DNA from: Clostridia bacterium
GTDB lineage: Bacteria; Bacillota; Clostridia; DUPQ01
Reading direction: 5' to 3'
DNA length: 10,488 nucleotides
Assembly: GCA_030592355.1 (NCBI GenBank)
Contig: JAUVJE010000073.1
Location: 1-10,488, forward strand
A model generated the notes under the pieces. It searched no databases. It worked only from the letters and a program-made list of their open reading frames with translations, and had not been told where the DNA came from. Position 1 is the first letter of the stretch. Each line of letters opens with the position of its first letter. Shown here piece after piece: positions 1 to 6,640 of this stretch. The translations under genes were made by a program, and so were the position numbers.

Positions 1-648
1 ATTGCACTTGATTGACATATTTTTAAACATCTGGATTTTCGACCTGGAATCAGCATAAATAATTTTATCCGTGTATCTGTTTCCAAGATTGACCAGCTTT
101 TTCCTGACTCTGTCGGTTATAACCCCGCAGTTGTTCTCAACCATCTGGTCGAGAATAATCACTGCATCCACATGTCCAAAAACTGTATCGAGCATTTCTA
201 AAATCGCATCTTCAAGATGCTTAGGGGTATTTATAAAATTCTTTATGTCAAGGCGGTTGCTTTCTTCCTCTTCACCGTTTCCGTCCCACATCATAGGTTT
301 TACATATGAAGGCGTTATCATTTCATCCGTTTCTATTACATAATCAATTTTTATATTACGGGCGGTCATTTCCCTTCTAAGCTCGTATCCGTTGCCATCA
401 TTGCCGATGAATGTCACTGCATAGATTTCTCCAACGCCAAGACCAGCCAGATTATTAGCGATTGTACCGCTGGCGCCGGGATACTGCCTGCTTGACACCA
501 CTTGAAAAGCATCATGAGGTGTTTCAAGGGAAGGTTCATTAAGCCGCGTGTCAATTCTCAGATATTTATCCAATACGAAATCACCCACTACGGCAATTTT
601 CAAATTTTTAAATTCACTGAACAATTCTATAATGCGTTCTCTTTTCAT
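1..648 (-). CDS. PfkB-family sugar kinase, HldE/RfaE kinase-domain-like (3' end outside window)
   Basis: The first 216 residues are visible, with no stop before the left edge. I translated this frame directly. It resembles the kinase half of HldE/RfaE, which phosphorylates D-glycero-D-manno-heptose 7-phosphate at C1. Visible ribokinase-family features are VGDFVLDKY (about 21-29), NEPSLET (38-43), a PGASGTIANNLAGLG stretch (57-71) corresponding to the substrate-side glycine/asparagine motif, IGNDGNGYEL (81-90), TPSYVKPM (112-119), RLDIKN (132-137), ILDQ (165-168) and ADSR (199-202). The ATP-site GAGD motif expected near the C terminus is beyond the window. So is any fused nucleotidyltransferase domain, so monofunctional and bifunctional forms cannot be told apart. 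The ATG overlaps the upstream stop codon as ATGA, indicating translational coupling. Assignment to the kinase family is firm; the substrate is inferred from resemblance and neighbours. Confidence 0.85.
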   Translation of the reverse strand, partial: MKRERIIELFSEFKNLKIAVVGDFVLDKYLRIDTRLNEPSLETPHDAFQVVSSRQYPGASGTIANNLAGLGVGEIYAVTFIGNDGNGYELRREMTARNIKIDYVIETDEMITPSYVKPMMWDGNGEEEESNRLDIKNFINTPKHLEDAILEMLDTVFGHVDAVIILDQMVENNCGVITDRVRKKLVNLGNRYTDKIIYADSRSKIQMFKNMSIKCN

Positions 649-1613
649 TTTTGTTCCCCGTTAAGTAGTTTGTATGCAAGATTGCAGACTGTATCCTTGT
701 GCTCCCCTTGAATATAATATCCCCTGCCACCGTCTGCAATGGTTCTTGAAAGTATTGTTTTCCATGGACGGAAATAATACCGCGGATCTGATTTATCCGG
801 TGTTTCTTCAGTATTTTCCTTAATCGGAAGAATGTCGAAAACAGCTGTTGTAAAATTCGCAATTTTCCTATCTTCCTGATGAGCCACGTTCCGCGCCATC
901 GAAAGCGCTTTTAGGAAAACCTCCGGTCCTGTTACGGCTGAACCAAAGTTTAGGAAAACACCGTTTTCAAGGTTCTCTATTGATTTTGCATATATTAAAA
1001 AATCTTCATATGAAGCTTTCCCAAGCATTTCGCCATTGCAGTTAGGGTGCTGGTGTATAAAATCAAGGCCTATACCCACATGCACCGTTACAGGAATATG
1101 GTTTCTGTATCCCGCTGCTAAAAGACTGAATTTTTTATGCTTAAAATTACCTTCTTCAATAGCCATTCCCAGACTTTCGCCATGACCAAGGCCTTTCGCT
1201 GCCCCTTCGTTTATAAAATCATTTATAAGGCCTGATTGATTCCAAAGGCCAAACTGTCCCTCGCTTATATATTTCGCAACGCTTTCAGTCGTCGCACCTA
1301 TCAGCGCAAATTCAAAATCGTGTATTGCTCCGGCTCCGTTAAGTGCGAAATGAGTTATCCAGCCTTCTTCCATTAGTTTAATAAGCCATGGCGCCGCACC
1401 GGCCCGAATGACATGAGCTCCCATCATCATCATGACGGCTGCACTATTTTTACGTGCTTCTTTTATCCTGTCTACCAAAATATCAAGCTTAGGATTATCA
1501 AAAGGATCAAGAACTGCATCCAATGATTGCATAACACCTATGTCCAGGTCATGTTCCCTTTCGTTAAGGTCTTTCAACAACAATCTGCTTTTATCGAATT
1601 TCTCAAATGGCAT
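645..1613 (-). CDS. Conserved protein of unknown function in sugar-phosphate operon (possibly deoxyhypusine-synthase-like)
   Basis: This is a soluble protein of about 322 residues with no signal peptide or membrane segment. I do not recognise a characterised family with certainty. Visible conserved-looking blocks are MMMMGAHVIRAG (61-72), WITHFALNGAGAIHDFE (85-101), a glycine-rich GLGHGESLG (141-149), VHVGIGLDFIHQHP (177-190), LNFGSAVTGPEVFLKALS (221-238), FTTAVFD (254-260) and GGRGYYIQGEHK (295-306). The glycine-rich segments and alternating hydrophobic strands suggest a Rossmann-like nucleotide-binding fold. A distant relation to deoxyhypusine synthase is possible but unproven. From memory, similar proteins occur beside PfkB kinases. 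Start: ATG at 1613 has GGAGAA four bases upstream. A TTG at 1625 in the same frame would lie on that ribosome site and is less likely. It overlaps the HAD gene by 11 bases and the kinase ATG by ATGA. Confidence 0.75.
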   Translation of the reverse strand: MPFEKFDKSRLLLKDLNEREHDLDIGVMQSLDAVLDPFDNPKLDILVDRIKEARKNSAAVMMMMGAHVIRAGAAPWLIKLMEEGWITHFALNGAGAIHDFEFALIGATTESVAKYISEGQFGLWNQSGLINDFINEGAAKGLGHGESLGMAIEEGNFKHKKFSLLAAGYRNHIPVTVHVGIGLDFIHQHPNCNGEMLGKASYEDFLIYAKSIENLENGVFLNFGSAVTGPEVFLKALSMARNVAHQEDRKIANFTTAVFDILPIKENTEETPDKSDPRYYFRPWKTILSRTIADGGRGYYIQGEHKDTVCNLAYKLLNGEQK

Positions 1614-2418
1614 GCTGTTCTCCAAAAAGATATTTTTCCAAATCGTCCAGTCCGGTAAAGTCCGGAATAATTACATCAGCCCCTGCTTTTATAAGCCTGG
1701 TTCTTTTCCACTCGTCGATACCTGCCATGGTTTCTTCATTCGCCGCGACACCTATCGCCAGACCCCCGACTTCCTTTATGTTTTCAATTTCCACATAGCC
1801 ATCTCCGAATCCTGCAAGACTGGAGCCATGAAGTTTGTTCTCCTTTATTATCCGTTTGATAACCATGGCTTTGGAGAAAAGTTTATAGTCGTCCCTGGCA
1901 CCATAAATTCTGCTTCTGAAATATTTATCCAATCCAAGAAGCGCGACTTCCTGTTTGACATATTCCTCATCCGTGCCGCTTGCCAGATATATGTCTACAT
2001 CATATCCAATCAGCATTTCTATGACACCAACGGAACCGGGGACCAAATATTCAACCGGTTTAATAGAACCGTCGCCCAGACCCTTTCTCCTGTATTCAAT
2101 TTTTTCAAGCAATCTCCTGTGATATTCATTCTTATATTCAAGGGGATCCCTGCTGATGCCCCCTCTAATAACAACTTCCTCATCAAGCTTCATGCACTGG
2201 TAAATTGTCTGCTTGCCGGTGAGAATATCTATGAATTCCCGCGCACAAATCCATTCTTCTTCATAAGTTCCCGCTTTTGGAGCATCTAACAGGACTTCCG
2301 TAAAATACGGAGTCATAATCTCCTGCCAGCCTTTTCTGATAAGGCTCAGCGTTCCGTCAAAATCAAACACCACCGAGTGTAGTTTGCCGGGTTTTGAACT
2401 TTTGTTTATTATCTCCAT
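1603..2418 (-). CDS. HAD-superfamily phosphatase, sugar-phosphate operon
   Basis: A 271-residue haloacid-dehalogenase-type hydrolase, predicted to remove a phosphate from a small metabolite. Motif I is DFDGTL (19-24), with nucleophile D19 and general acid/base D21. Motif II is ASGT (146-149), with S147. The motif III lysine is probably K183 in FSKAMV. Motif IV is GFGDGYVEIE (203-212), with D206 followed by E210 rather than the more usual second aspartate. About 110 residues between motifs I and II form a cap domain, so it resembles phosphoglycolate-phosphatase-type HADs rather than the short capless GmhB. By position between the isomerase and the kinase it may supply the phosphatase step of the pathway, but its substrate is inferred. 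Start ATG has GAGG nine bases upstream, within the end of the SIS gene; the intergenic gap is four bases. Confidence 0.88.
   Translation of the reverse strand: MEIINKSSKPGKLHSVVFDFDGTLSLIRKGWQEIMTPYFTEVLLDAPKAGTYEEEWICAREFIDILTGKQTIYQCMKLDEEVVIRGGISRDPLEYKNEYHRRLLEKIEYRRKGLGDGSIKPVEYLVPGSVGVIEMLIGYDVDIYLASGTDEEYVKQEVALLGLDKYFRSRIYGARDDYKLFSKAMVIKRIIKENKLHGSSLAGFGDGYVEIENIKEVGGLAIGVAANEETMAGIDEWKRTRLIKAGADVIIPDFTGLDDLEKYLFGEQHAI
1618..1623 (-). promoter_or_regulatory. Ribosome binding site deciding the start of the unknown-function gene
   Basis: On the minus strand GGAGAA is followed by CAGC and then ATG at 1613. The site lies inside the 3' end of the HAD gene and favours ATG 1613 over TTG 1625. 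Confidence 0.6.
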
Positions 2419-2422
2419 GCTC

Positions 2423-3001
2423 TTATACCTCGTTGTTAATTAATTCTCTGATTGTGCATATTGTGCAATGTTCCCACAGCATGTGGATATCTTCTATCTG
2501 TTCCATTCCGTCAGCAGGTGCAATTACCGAAAGATTACAGATGCTTTTTAATCTGCCGCCGTCCCTGCCTGTAAATGCTGCGGTTTTCATTTTAATTTCA
2601 TTGGCATATTCACACGCTTTCACAACATTAGCACTGTTTCCGCTGCCGCTTATAACGACAAGCAAGTCATCTTTTTCAGCATAATTTTTCAATTGCTCGG
2701 AGAAAATAACCGAATAATCATAATCATTTGCAAGCGCCGTTATTACGGGAACCTGATCCACAAGCGAAAATGCCTTAAAACGTTTGACATTGCCCGGAGA
2801 AAGGCCCTTCACAAGATCATTTGTGAAATGCGATGCCGTGGCGGCGCTTCCGCCGTTGCCTGCGAAGAAAATTCTTTTACCATTTTCCCTTGCCTCTAAA
2901 AGCATTCCGCAGAATTTCTCAATATCAGCATATGGTGACTTCAGCATCGTTCGAGCCTGGCTCTCAATATAATTTTTAATAAACTTATGCATGTTTTTCA
3001 A
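2423..3001 (-). CDS. SIS-domain sugar isomerase, phosphoheptose isomerase (GmhA)-like
   Basis: A 192-residue single SIS-domain protein, the usual length for GmhA, which converts sedoheptulose 7-phosphate to D-glycero-D-manno-heptose 7-phosphate. The phosphate-binding loops are GNGGSAATASHF (48-59) and SGSGNSANVV (118-127), and the C-terminal helix carries EDIHMLWEH (170-178). Compared with E. coli GmhA from memory, zinc ligands H61 and H180 correspond to H58 and H178, but E65 corresponds to D62 and Q172 to E170. The substrate may therefore differ. Start: TTG at 3001 has AAGGG six bases upstream and overlaps the GNAT gene by 17 bases. ATG at 2992 is an alternative that fits family N termini well but lacks a well-spaced ribosome site. 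It is the third-from-last visible gene before the kinase in the same operon, directly ahead of the HAD gene. Confidence 0.88.
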   Translation of the reverse strand: MKNMHKFIKNYIESQARTMLKSPYADIEKFCGMLLEARENGKRIFFAGNGGSAATASHFTNDLVKGLSPGNVKRFKAFSLVDQVPVITALANDYDYSVIFSEQLKNYAEKDDLLVVISGSGNSANVVKACEYANEIKMKTAAFTGRDGGRLKSICNLSVIAPADGMEQIEDIHMLWEHCTICTIRELINNEV

Positions 3002-3524
3002 TCCATTCCCTTCTAAGCAATCCGTATAAATAAAGATCGCTGCGAACGCCGTCTCTAAAAACCGCTTCCCTGTAAATTCCCTCTTTTATAAATCCTAGTT
3101 TTTCATAAAGCTTAATCCCGGCTTTGTTGTATGATATAACGTTCAGCTGAAGCCTATCCAGGTTAAGTTCATTAAAGATATATTCAATAGCCAGCGAAAG
3201 GGCCTCGTATCCATATCCTTTTCCTCTTTCGATTTCAGCGCCGAAACCTATGGATATCCACGCGAACCTGTTGTTGTGGGATATCCCGTCAATTTCTATC
3301 AGGCCGATTAATTCTTCAGTGTCTTTTTTCCTTATTGCAAATGGAATAAATTCGGCGGAACCGCCGCTTTTGTAAATATTCATCAGCTGTGCCTTTGTTT
3401 TTGGCAAAGCGGGATGGAAATCATAAAATCTAAGAAATGCAACATCCTCATACCAATCTGCAAGAATGTTAATATCATCTTCTCTCAACGGACTGAGTTT
3501 TAATCGTTTTCCCAAAAGCAACAT
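2985..3524 (-). CDS. GNAT-family N-acetyltransferase (RimJ/RimL-like)
   Basis: A 179-residue acetyl-CoA-dependent acetyltransferase of the Acetyltransf_3 (RimJ/RimL/SpeG-like) type. It starts with the typical GKRLKLSPLREDD (5-17). The acetyl-CoA pyrophosphate loop is ERGKGYGYEAL (99-109), and the C-terminal motif NKAGIKLYEKLGF (133-145) is followed by GIYREAVFRDGVRSDLYLYGLL (149-170). The acceptor could be an amino sugar, a protein N terminus or another amine; sequence alone does not decide. Start ATG 3524 has GGAGG five bases upstream. A longer in-frame ATG at 3575 has no ribosome site and would lie in the proposed -35 region, so I reject it. As first gene of the second operon, overlapping the isomerase gene, it may modify the sugar product, but this is inference. 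Confidence 0.88.
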   Translation of the reverse strand: MLLLGKRLKLSPLREDDINILADWYEDVAFLRFYDFHPALPKTKAQLMNIYKSGGSAEFIPFAIRKKDTEELIGLIEIDGISHNNRFAWISIGFGAEIERGKGYGYEALSLAIEYIFNELNLDRLQLNVISYNKAGIKLYEKLGFIKEGIYREAVFRDGVRSDLYLYGLLRREWIEKHA

Positions 3525-3529
3525 ATGAA

Positions 3530-3534
3530 CCTCC
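3530..3534 (-). promoter_or_regulatory. Ribosome binding site fixing the GNAT start
   Basis: GGAGG on the minus strand lies five bases before ATG 3524. The surrounding ATCGGAGGTT is identical to the ribosome site of the dehydrogenase gene at about 4611-4620. Confidence 0.7.
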
Positions 3535-3549
3535 GATAAAATCAAGGAC

Positions 3550-3579
3550 ATTATATCAGCAGCCTCTTCACCCATGCAA
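3550..3579 (-). promoter_or_regulatory. Promoter of the GNAT-SIS-HAD-unknown-kinase operon
   Basis: On the minus strand, TGATATAAT (3558-3550) is a perfect -10 hexamer with a TG extension. A weak -35, TTGCAT (3579-3574), lies 18 bases upstream. An extended -10 can compensate for a poor -35. The predicted transcription start near 3543 would give a leader of about 20 bases containing the GGAGG site. This promoter would let the sugar operon be expressed independently of the upstream dehydrogenase/recO transcript. Confidence 0.55.
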
Positions 3580-3590
3580 CAGAATGTACA

Positions 3591-3609
3591 AAGTATCCGT
3601 CGGATACTT
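3591..3609 (-). repeat. Short inverted repeat (AAGTATCC/GGATACTT) between operons
   Basis: A perfect 8-bp stem with a 3-base loop (or a 9-bp palindrome around one central base), beginning 9 bases after the dehydrogenase stop and about 11 bases upstream of the -35 of the next operon. It lacks a clear T-run, with only TTTGTACATT following on the minus strand. It could be a weak terminator or an operator for the sugar operon. Confidence 0.4.
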
Positions 3610-3617
3610 AGGTAAAT

Positions 3618-4607
3618 TCAGGCCATGAATACAAGTTTCTCCGATTTCACTTCATAAGCTAGGGTGCCGTCGGCGATAAAGGACTTTATTTCTGCCAAAA
3701 CCAGGTCGCCTATGCGCTTTTTCCCATTATTAACGCTTCCCGCAATGTGCGGTGTAAGTATTACATTTGGAAGACTCCGCAATTCATTCGTCTCAGAAGG
3801 CGGTTCTGGGTCGGTTACATCTATGCATGCCGATATTCTGCCTGTCTTCAGTTCGTCAATCAATGCAGCTTCATCGATAATCGTACCTCTGGCTGTATTG
3901 ATAATGACCGCTCTGTCTTTCATCAATGCCAGGTTCGTCTTATTTATCATATGATATGTGGCAGGTATGGACGGCGCATGGATTGATACCACATCGCTTT
4001 GAATCATAATGTCGTCCAGTTCGGATTTTTTCGCACCGATGGCGGCACATTCATCATTGCCCAGGGTAGGATCATATAAAAGAATATCCACGTCAAAATT
4101 TTTTAAAAGTTTTATATAGTGCCTGCCTGCAAACCCGGCGCCTATAACACCAACCGTCACATCATATATTTCCCTGACAGTATTGTTCTGTCCGTTCCAT
4201 CCCCCAAAACGAGTGACATTTGCCAGATTCCAGAAATTTTTCAAAGAAGAGATGGTCAGACCAAGAGCGGTCTCGGCAACGCCCTTTCCAAGAGCCGCCG
4301 AACCGGAGGATAATCTGATATTCCTCTCCCAAAATTCATCGCTGACAAGACCCTTGACAGACCCCGCAGCATGAATTACCAGCTTTAACCCGGGAGCACT
4401 ATCTAAAACAGCCGGTGTCATTTTGGGGCAGTTCCATGAAGTCACCACAATATCCGCATCTTTCATTAAGGCTGCTGCTGCATTTTCATCCGGACCATCG
4501 CGCCGGGTGTTAAAAACCACTTCGCCGAGTCGCATCAGGTCTGCTATATGTTCATTTTTGAAAACCTGTTCCTGCCTGTCTTTGTTTGCCAATACTACAA
4601 TTTTCAT
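3618..4607 (-). CDS. D-isomer-specific 2-hydroxyacid dehydrogenase (NAD-dependent)
   Basis: A 329-residue cytoplasmic oxidoreductase that should interconvert a 2-oxoacid and a D-2-hydroxyacid with NAD(P)H. The NAD-binding Rossmann domain contains VGVIGAGFAGR (GxGxxG at 156-161), with the strand-end acidic residue in LLYDP (D179), which points to NAD preference. All three catalytic residues of the family are visible: R240 in INTARG, E268 in DVTDPEPP and H287 in TPHIAGS. Length is normal. The substrate cannot be read from sequence; relatives include phosphoglycerate, glyoxylate and lactate dehydrogenases, and the short form without an ACT domain argues against a typical full-length SerA. Start ATG has GGAGG five bases upstream. 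It lies 15 bases after recO, so it may be read through from the recO transcript. Confidence 0.92.
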   Translation of the reverse strand: MKIVVLANKDRQEQVFKNEHIADLMRLGEVVFNTRRDGPDENAAAALMKDADIVVTSWNCPKMTPAVLDSAPGLKLVIHAAGSVKGLVSDEFWERNIRLSSGSAALGKGVAETALGLTISSLKNFWNLANVTRFGGWNGQNNTVREIYDVTVGVIGAGFAGRHYIKLLKNFDVDILLYDPTLGNDECAAIGAKKSELDDIMIQSDVVSIHAPSIPATYHMINKTNLALMKDRAVIINTARGTIIDEAALIDELKTGRISACIDVTDPEPPSETNELRSLPNVILTPHIAGSVNNGKKRIGDLVLAEIKSFIADGTLAYEVKSEKLVFMA

Positions 4608-4622
4608 GATAACCTCCGATGA

Positions 4623-5342
4623 CTAAAATATATTTATACTATCAAGAGTGCTGAATTTCCTGTCCATTGCAGTTTCCAGATATTCGAGGGATATTAAATG
4701 GAGCGCCTTCAATGACTCCTTTGGCACCTGTAGCGAAAAACCTTCCTTCATATCACATTCAGATAGTGTTTTAAAAAATCGAGTGATGTGCCTGTCAACG
4801 GCAATCCCGCCGGCACAGCAGACAATTCCCCCGTGCTCAATTGAAAAAAGCATAGCTTTATCCGAAGAGCCGCATAATACGCATTCATCCATGACAGGCG
4901 CAAAGCCCGCCAGCACCGCAGTCCTCATTTCATATATTGAGGCGAGCAGTTCCAGATTTACCCCGTCTTTTGTTAAAAGATACAAAGCATTTAAAAGCAA
5001 CCGCAGCATTTCAACGTCGGGGTGTTCCTCCATGATTGACGCCAAGGCAATATCTGTAAAATGACAGGCATAATAATATTTATCAAGGTCATTTGCTATA
5101 TCAGAATAATCATAAACACGGCTTCCGCCGGTCATTATAAGTTTGCCATGGCTTTCAATACACTCAAAGTCGCCGCAGAAAAACTGTTGCGCACAGTATG
5201 CAAGCTTAGCCCCTTTTTTTCTGACGCTTTTTGCTTTTATTGTTACTGCGCCCTGTTCAAATGAGAGTATTGTCAGCAGCTTGTCACTTTCAAGATAATC
5301 AATGCTTCTTACAACAATTCCCGTAAGTTTTTTATATTTCAT
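4623..5342 (-). CDS. recO: DNA repair protein RecO
   Basis: A 239-residue recombination mediator that loads RecA with RecR and anneals SSB-coated single strands. The N-terminal OB-fold begins with the characteristic KLTGIVVRSIDYLESDKLLT (5-24), followed by the G-A-V-T-I-KAKSVRKKGAKL stretch (31-47). The helical C-terminal domain follows (about 84-239). The zinc region shows CVLC (154-157), but the second pair reads GGIVCCAGG (171-179), with adjacent cysteines C175 and C176 instead of the usual CxxC, so zinc binding may be altered. Its ATG overlaps the era stop as ATGA, which implies coupled translation. Position directly after era matches the Firmicute order and supports the assignment. Confidence 0.93.
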   Translation of the reverse strand: MKYKKLTGIVVRSIDYLESDKLLTILSFEQGAVTIKAKSVRKKGAKLAYCAQQFFCGDFECIESHGKLIMTGGSRVYDYSDIANDLDKYYYACHFTDIALASIMEEHPDVEMLRLLLNALYLLTKDGVNLELLASIYEMRTAVLAGFAPVMDECVLCGSSDKAMLFSIEHGGIVCCAGGIAVDRHITRFFKTLSECDMKEGFSLQVPKESLKALHLISLEYLETAMDRKFSTLDSINIF

Positions 5343-6235
5343 TCTTTTCCGTATCCAAGATCGCGGAGTACGGAATTTTTATTTCTCCAGTCCTCCTTGA
5401 CCTTGACCCATAGTTTTAGAAAGACTTTGGTACCGAATAATTTTTCCAAGTCTTCCCTCGCCTGTGTGCCGATCTGCTTCAGCATGCTTCCGTTTTTTCC
5501 TATCAGCATTCCCTTATGCGATTTTCTTTCACAATATATGGTCGCATCTATATCAATTATATTTTTATCATCTCTGTCTTTAAAAGACGTTATTTCCACA
5601 CCGGTTCCATGGGGAATTTCATCCCGCAGCAACAAGAGAATTTTCTCGCGAATGTATTCCGCCGCAACAGTCCTTTCAGGTTGGTCTGTAAAGTCATCCG
5701 GATCAAAGTACATGACGCCTTCAGGCAAAATCCCTTTTATAATACCAAGTAAAACATCTACGTTTTCTCCGTTAAGAGCACTCAGCGGAACAGTTTCATA
5801 AAACTCCATTTCGCCCGAAAACCCTTCAATTGACTTGGGAATTCTCTTTCTGGTCGCAACATCACATTTATTGACAACCAATATTACAGGGGGTTTGATC
5901 TTCCTCAGCTTTTCTATTATCATTGCATCGGTTTTTCCGGGTTTGCTGTCCATGGCTTCCACAATGTATACCACACCATCGGCGTCATTCAATGATTCAA
6001 CAGCTTTTTTTACCATGAATTCGCCAAGTTTACTTTTCGGAGTATGTATTCCAGGAGTATCCATTAGTATGATCTGGCTGTTTTTATCTGTAATAATCGC
6101 ACGTATAGTATTCCTGGTGGTCTGTGGCTTTGGAGATATTATGGACACTTTCTGACCGGTAAGTTTGTTTATCAAGGTAGACTTTCCTACATTCGGTCTG
6201 CCCACAACCGCAATAAATCCTGATTTAAACGCCAT
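5339..6235 (-). CDS. era: GTPase Era
   Basis: A 298-residue essential ribosome-assembly GTPase that binds the 3' end of 16S rRNA and helps mature the small subunit. The G domain has G1 GRPNVGKS (12-19), a G2 region around TTRNTIRAI (39-47), G3 DTPG (59-62), G4 NKCD (122-125) and G5 SAL (152-154). The C-terminal KH domain contains GMLIGKNGSMLKQIG (242-256), the RNA-binding GxxG loop. Length is normal for the family. The ATG lies two bases after the cdd stop, with a G-rich ribosome site (GGGGGT) inside the end of cdd. YbeY, encoded two genes earlier, also acts on 16S rRNA maturation, so this neighbourhood is functionally coherent. Confidence 0.98.
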   Translation of the reverse strand: MAFKSGFIAVVGRPNVGKSTLINKLTGQKVSIISPKPQTTRNTIRAIITDKNSQIILMDTPGIHTPKSKLGEFMVKKAVESLNDADGVVYIVEAMDSKPGKTDAMIIEKLRKIKPPVILVVNKCDVATRKRIPKSIEGFSGEMEFYETVPLSALNGENVDVLLGIIKGILPEGVMYFDPDDFTDQPERTVAAEYIREKILLLLRDEIPHGTGVEITSFKDRDDKNIIDIDATIYCERKSHKGMLIGKNGSMLKQIGTQAREDLEKLFGTKVFLKLWVKVKEDWRNKNSVLRDLGYGKE

Positions 6236-6237
6236 AA

Positions 6238-6630
6238 TTATTTACCCCCGCGGTCTATTATAAAAACATTGGGGAATAAATCCTTAAGCTTGAAAACTTT
6301 CATCTCCCTGCCTCTGCCGGAAACTGCTATTTCCATATCAGCTTCCATGAATTCGCTGATTACCTGCCTGCAAATGCCGCAAGGATAAGCATAACCATCC
6401 ATATCGCCGGTAACGGCTACTGCTGTAATTTTAGTTTCACCGTCTGACACAGCCTTTGATACTGCGCTTCTTTCCGCACATATCGTAGCCCCATAGGAAG
6501 CATTTTCAATATTTGTTCCCGTATAAATTTTACCGCTTCCGGTTTTCACCGCAGCTCCTATCCTAATCCCCGAGTAGGGAGAGTAGGAGTTCTCGTATGC
6601 TTTTTCAGCCATTTCCATCATTTTTTTCAT
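6238..6630 (-). CDS. cdd: Cytidine deaminase
   Basis: A 130-residue homotetrameric-type cytidine deaminase of pyrimidine salvage, converting (deoxy)cytidine to (deoxy)uridine. The zinc-site motifs are CAERSAV (catalytic E with the first Cys ligand, about 50-56) and PCGICRQVISE (two further Cys ligands, about 83-93), matching the three-cysteine Gram-positive form. NIENASYG is the substrate-side motif, and the N-terminal YSPYS is typical. Start: I choose ATG 6630 because GGTGG lies five bases upstream. A GTG at 6639, directly after the ybeY stop, would add three residues but has no ribosome site. In B. subtilis dgkA lies between ybeY and cdd; here it is absent. Confidence 0.95.
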   Translation of the reverse strand: MKKMMEMAEKAYENSYSPYSGIRIGAAVKTGSGKIYTGTNIENASYGATICAERSAVSKAVSDGETKITAVAVTGDMDGYAYPCGICRQVISEFMEADMEIAVSGRGREMKVFKLKDLFPNVFIIDRGGK

Positions 6631-6635
6631 TTTTA

Positions 6636-6640
6636 CCACC
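6636..6640 (-). promoter_or_regulatory. Ribosome binding site deciding the cdd start
   Basis: GGTGG on the minus strand, overlapping the final base of the ybeY stop, is five bases before ATG 6630. It supports that start over GTG 6639. Confidence 0.5.

Noticed and set aside
614..862. Minus-strand open frame of 82 codons at the junction of the unknown gene and the kinase
   Set aside because: It is out of frame with both real genes, and its composition is not protein-like.
1432..2289. Long plus-strand open frame (285 codons)
   Set aside because: It is antisense to the HAD and unknown-function genes. Its translation has no recognisable domain, and the minus-strand proteins carry clear motifs.
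3525..3575. Longer GNAT start at ATG 3575
   Set aside because: It has no ribosome site, it adds residues outside the family's usual N terminus, and it overlaps the proposed promoter. ATG 3524 has GGAGG at ideal spacing.
4633..4645. Possible -10 (TATAAA) within the end of recO for the dehydrogenase
   Set aside because: No acceptable -35 at 16-18 bases; AT-rich chance match is likely.
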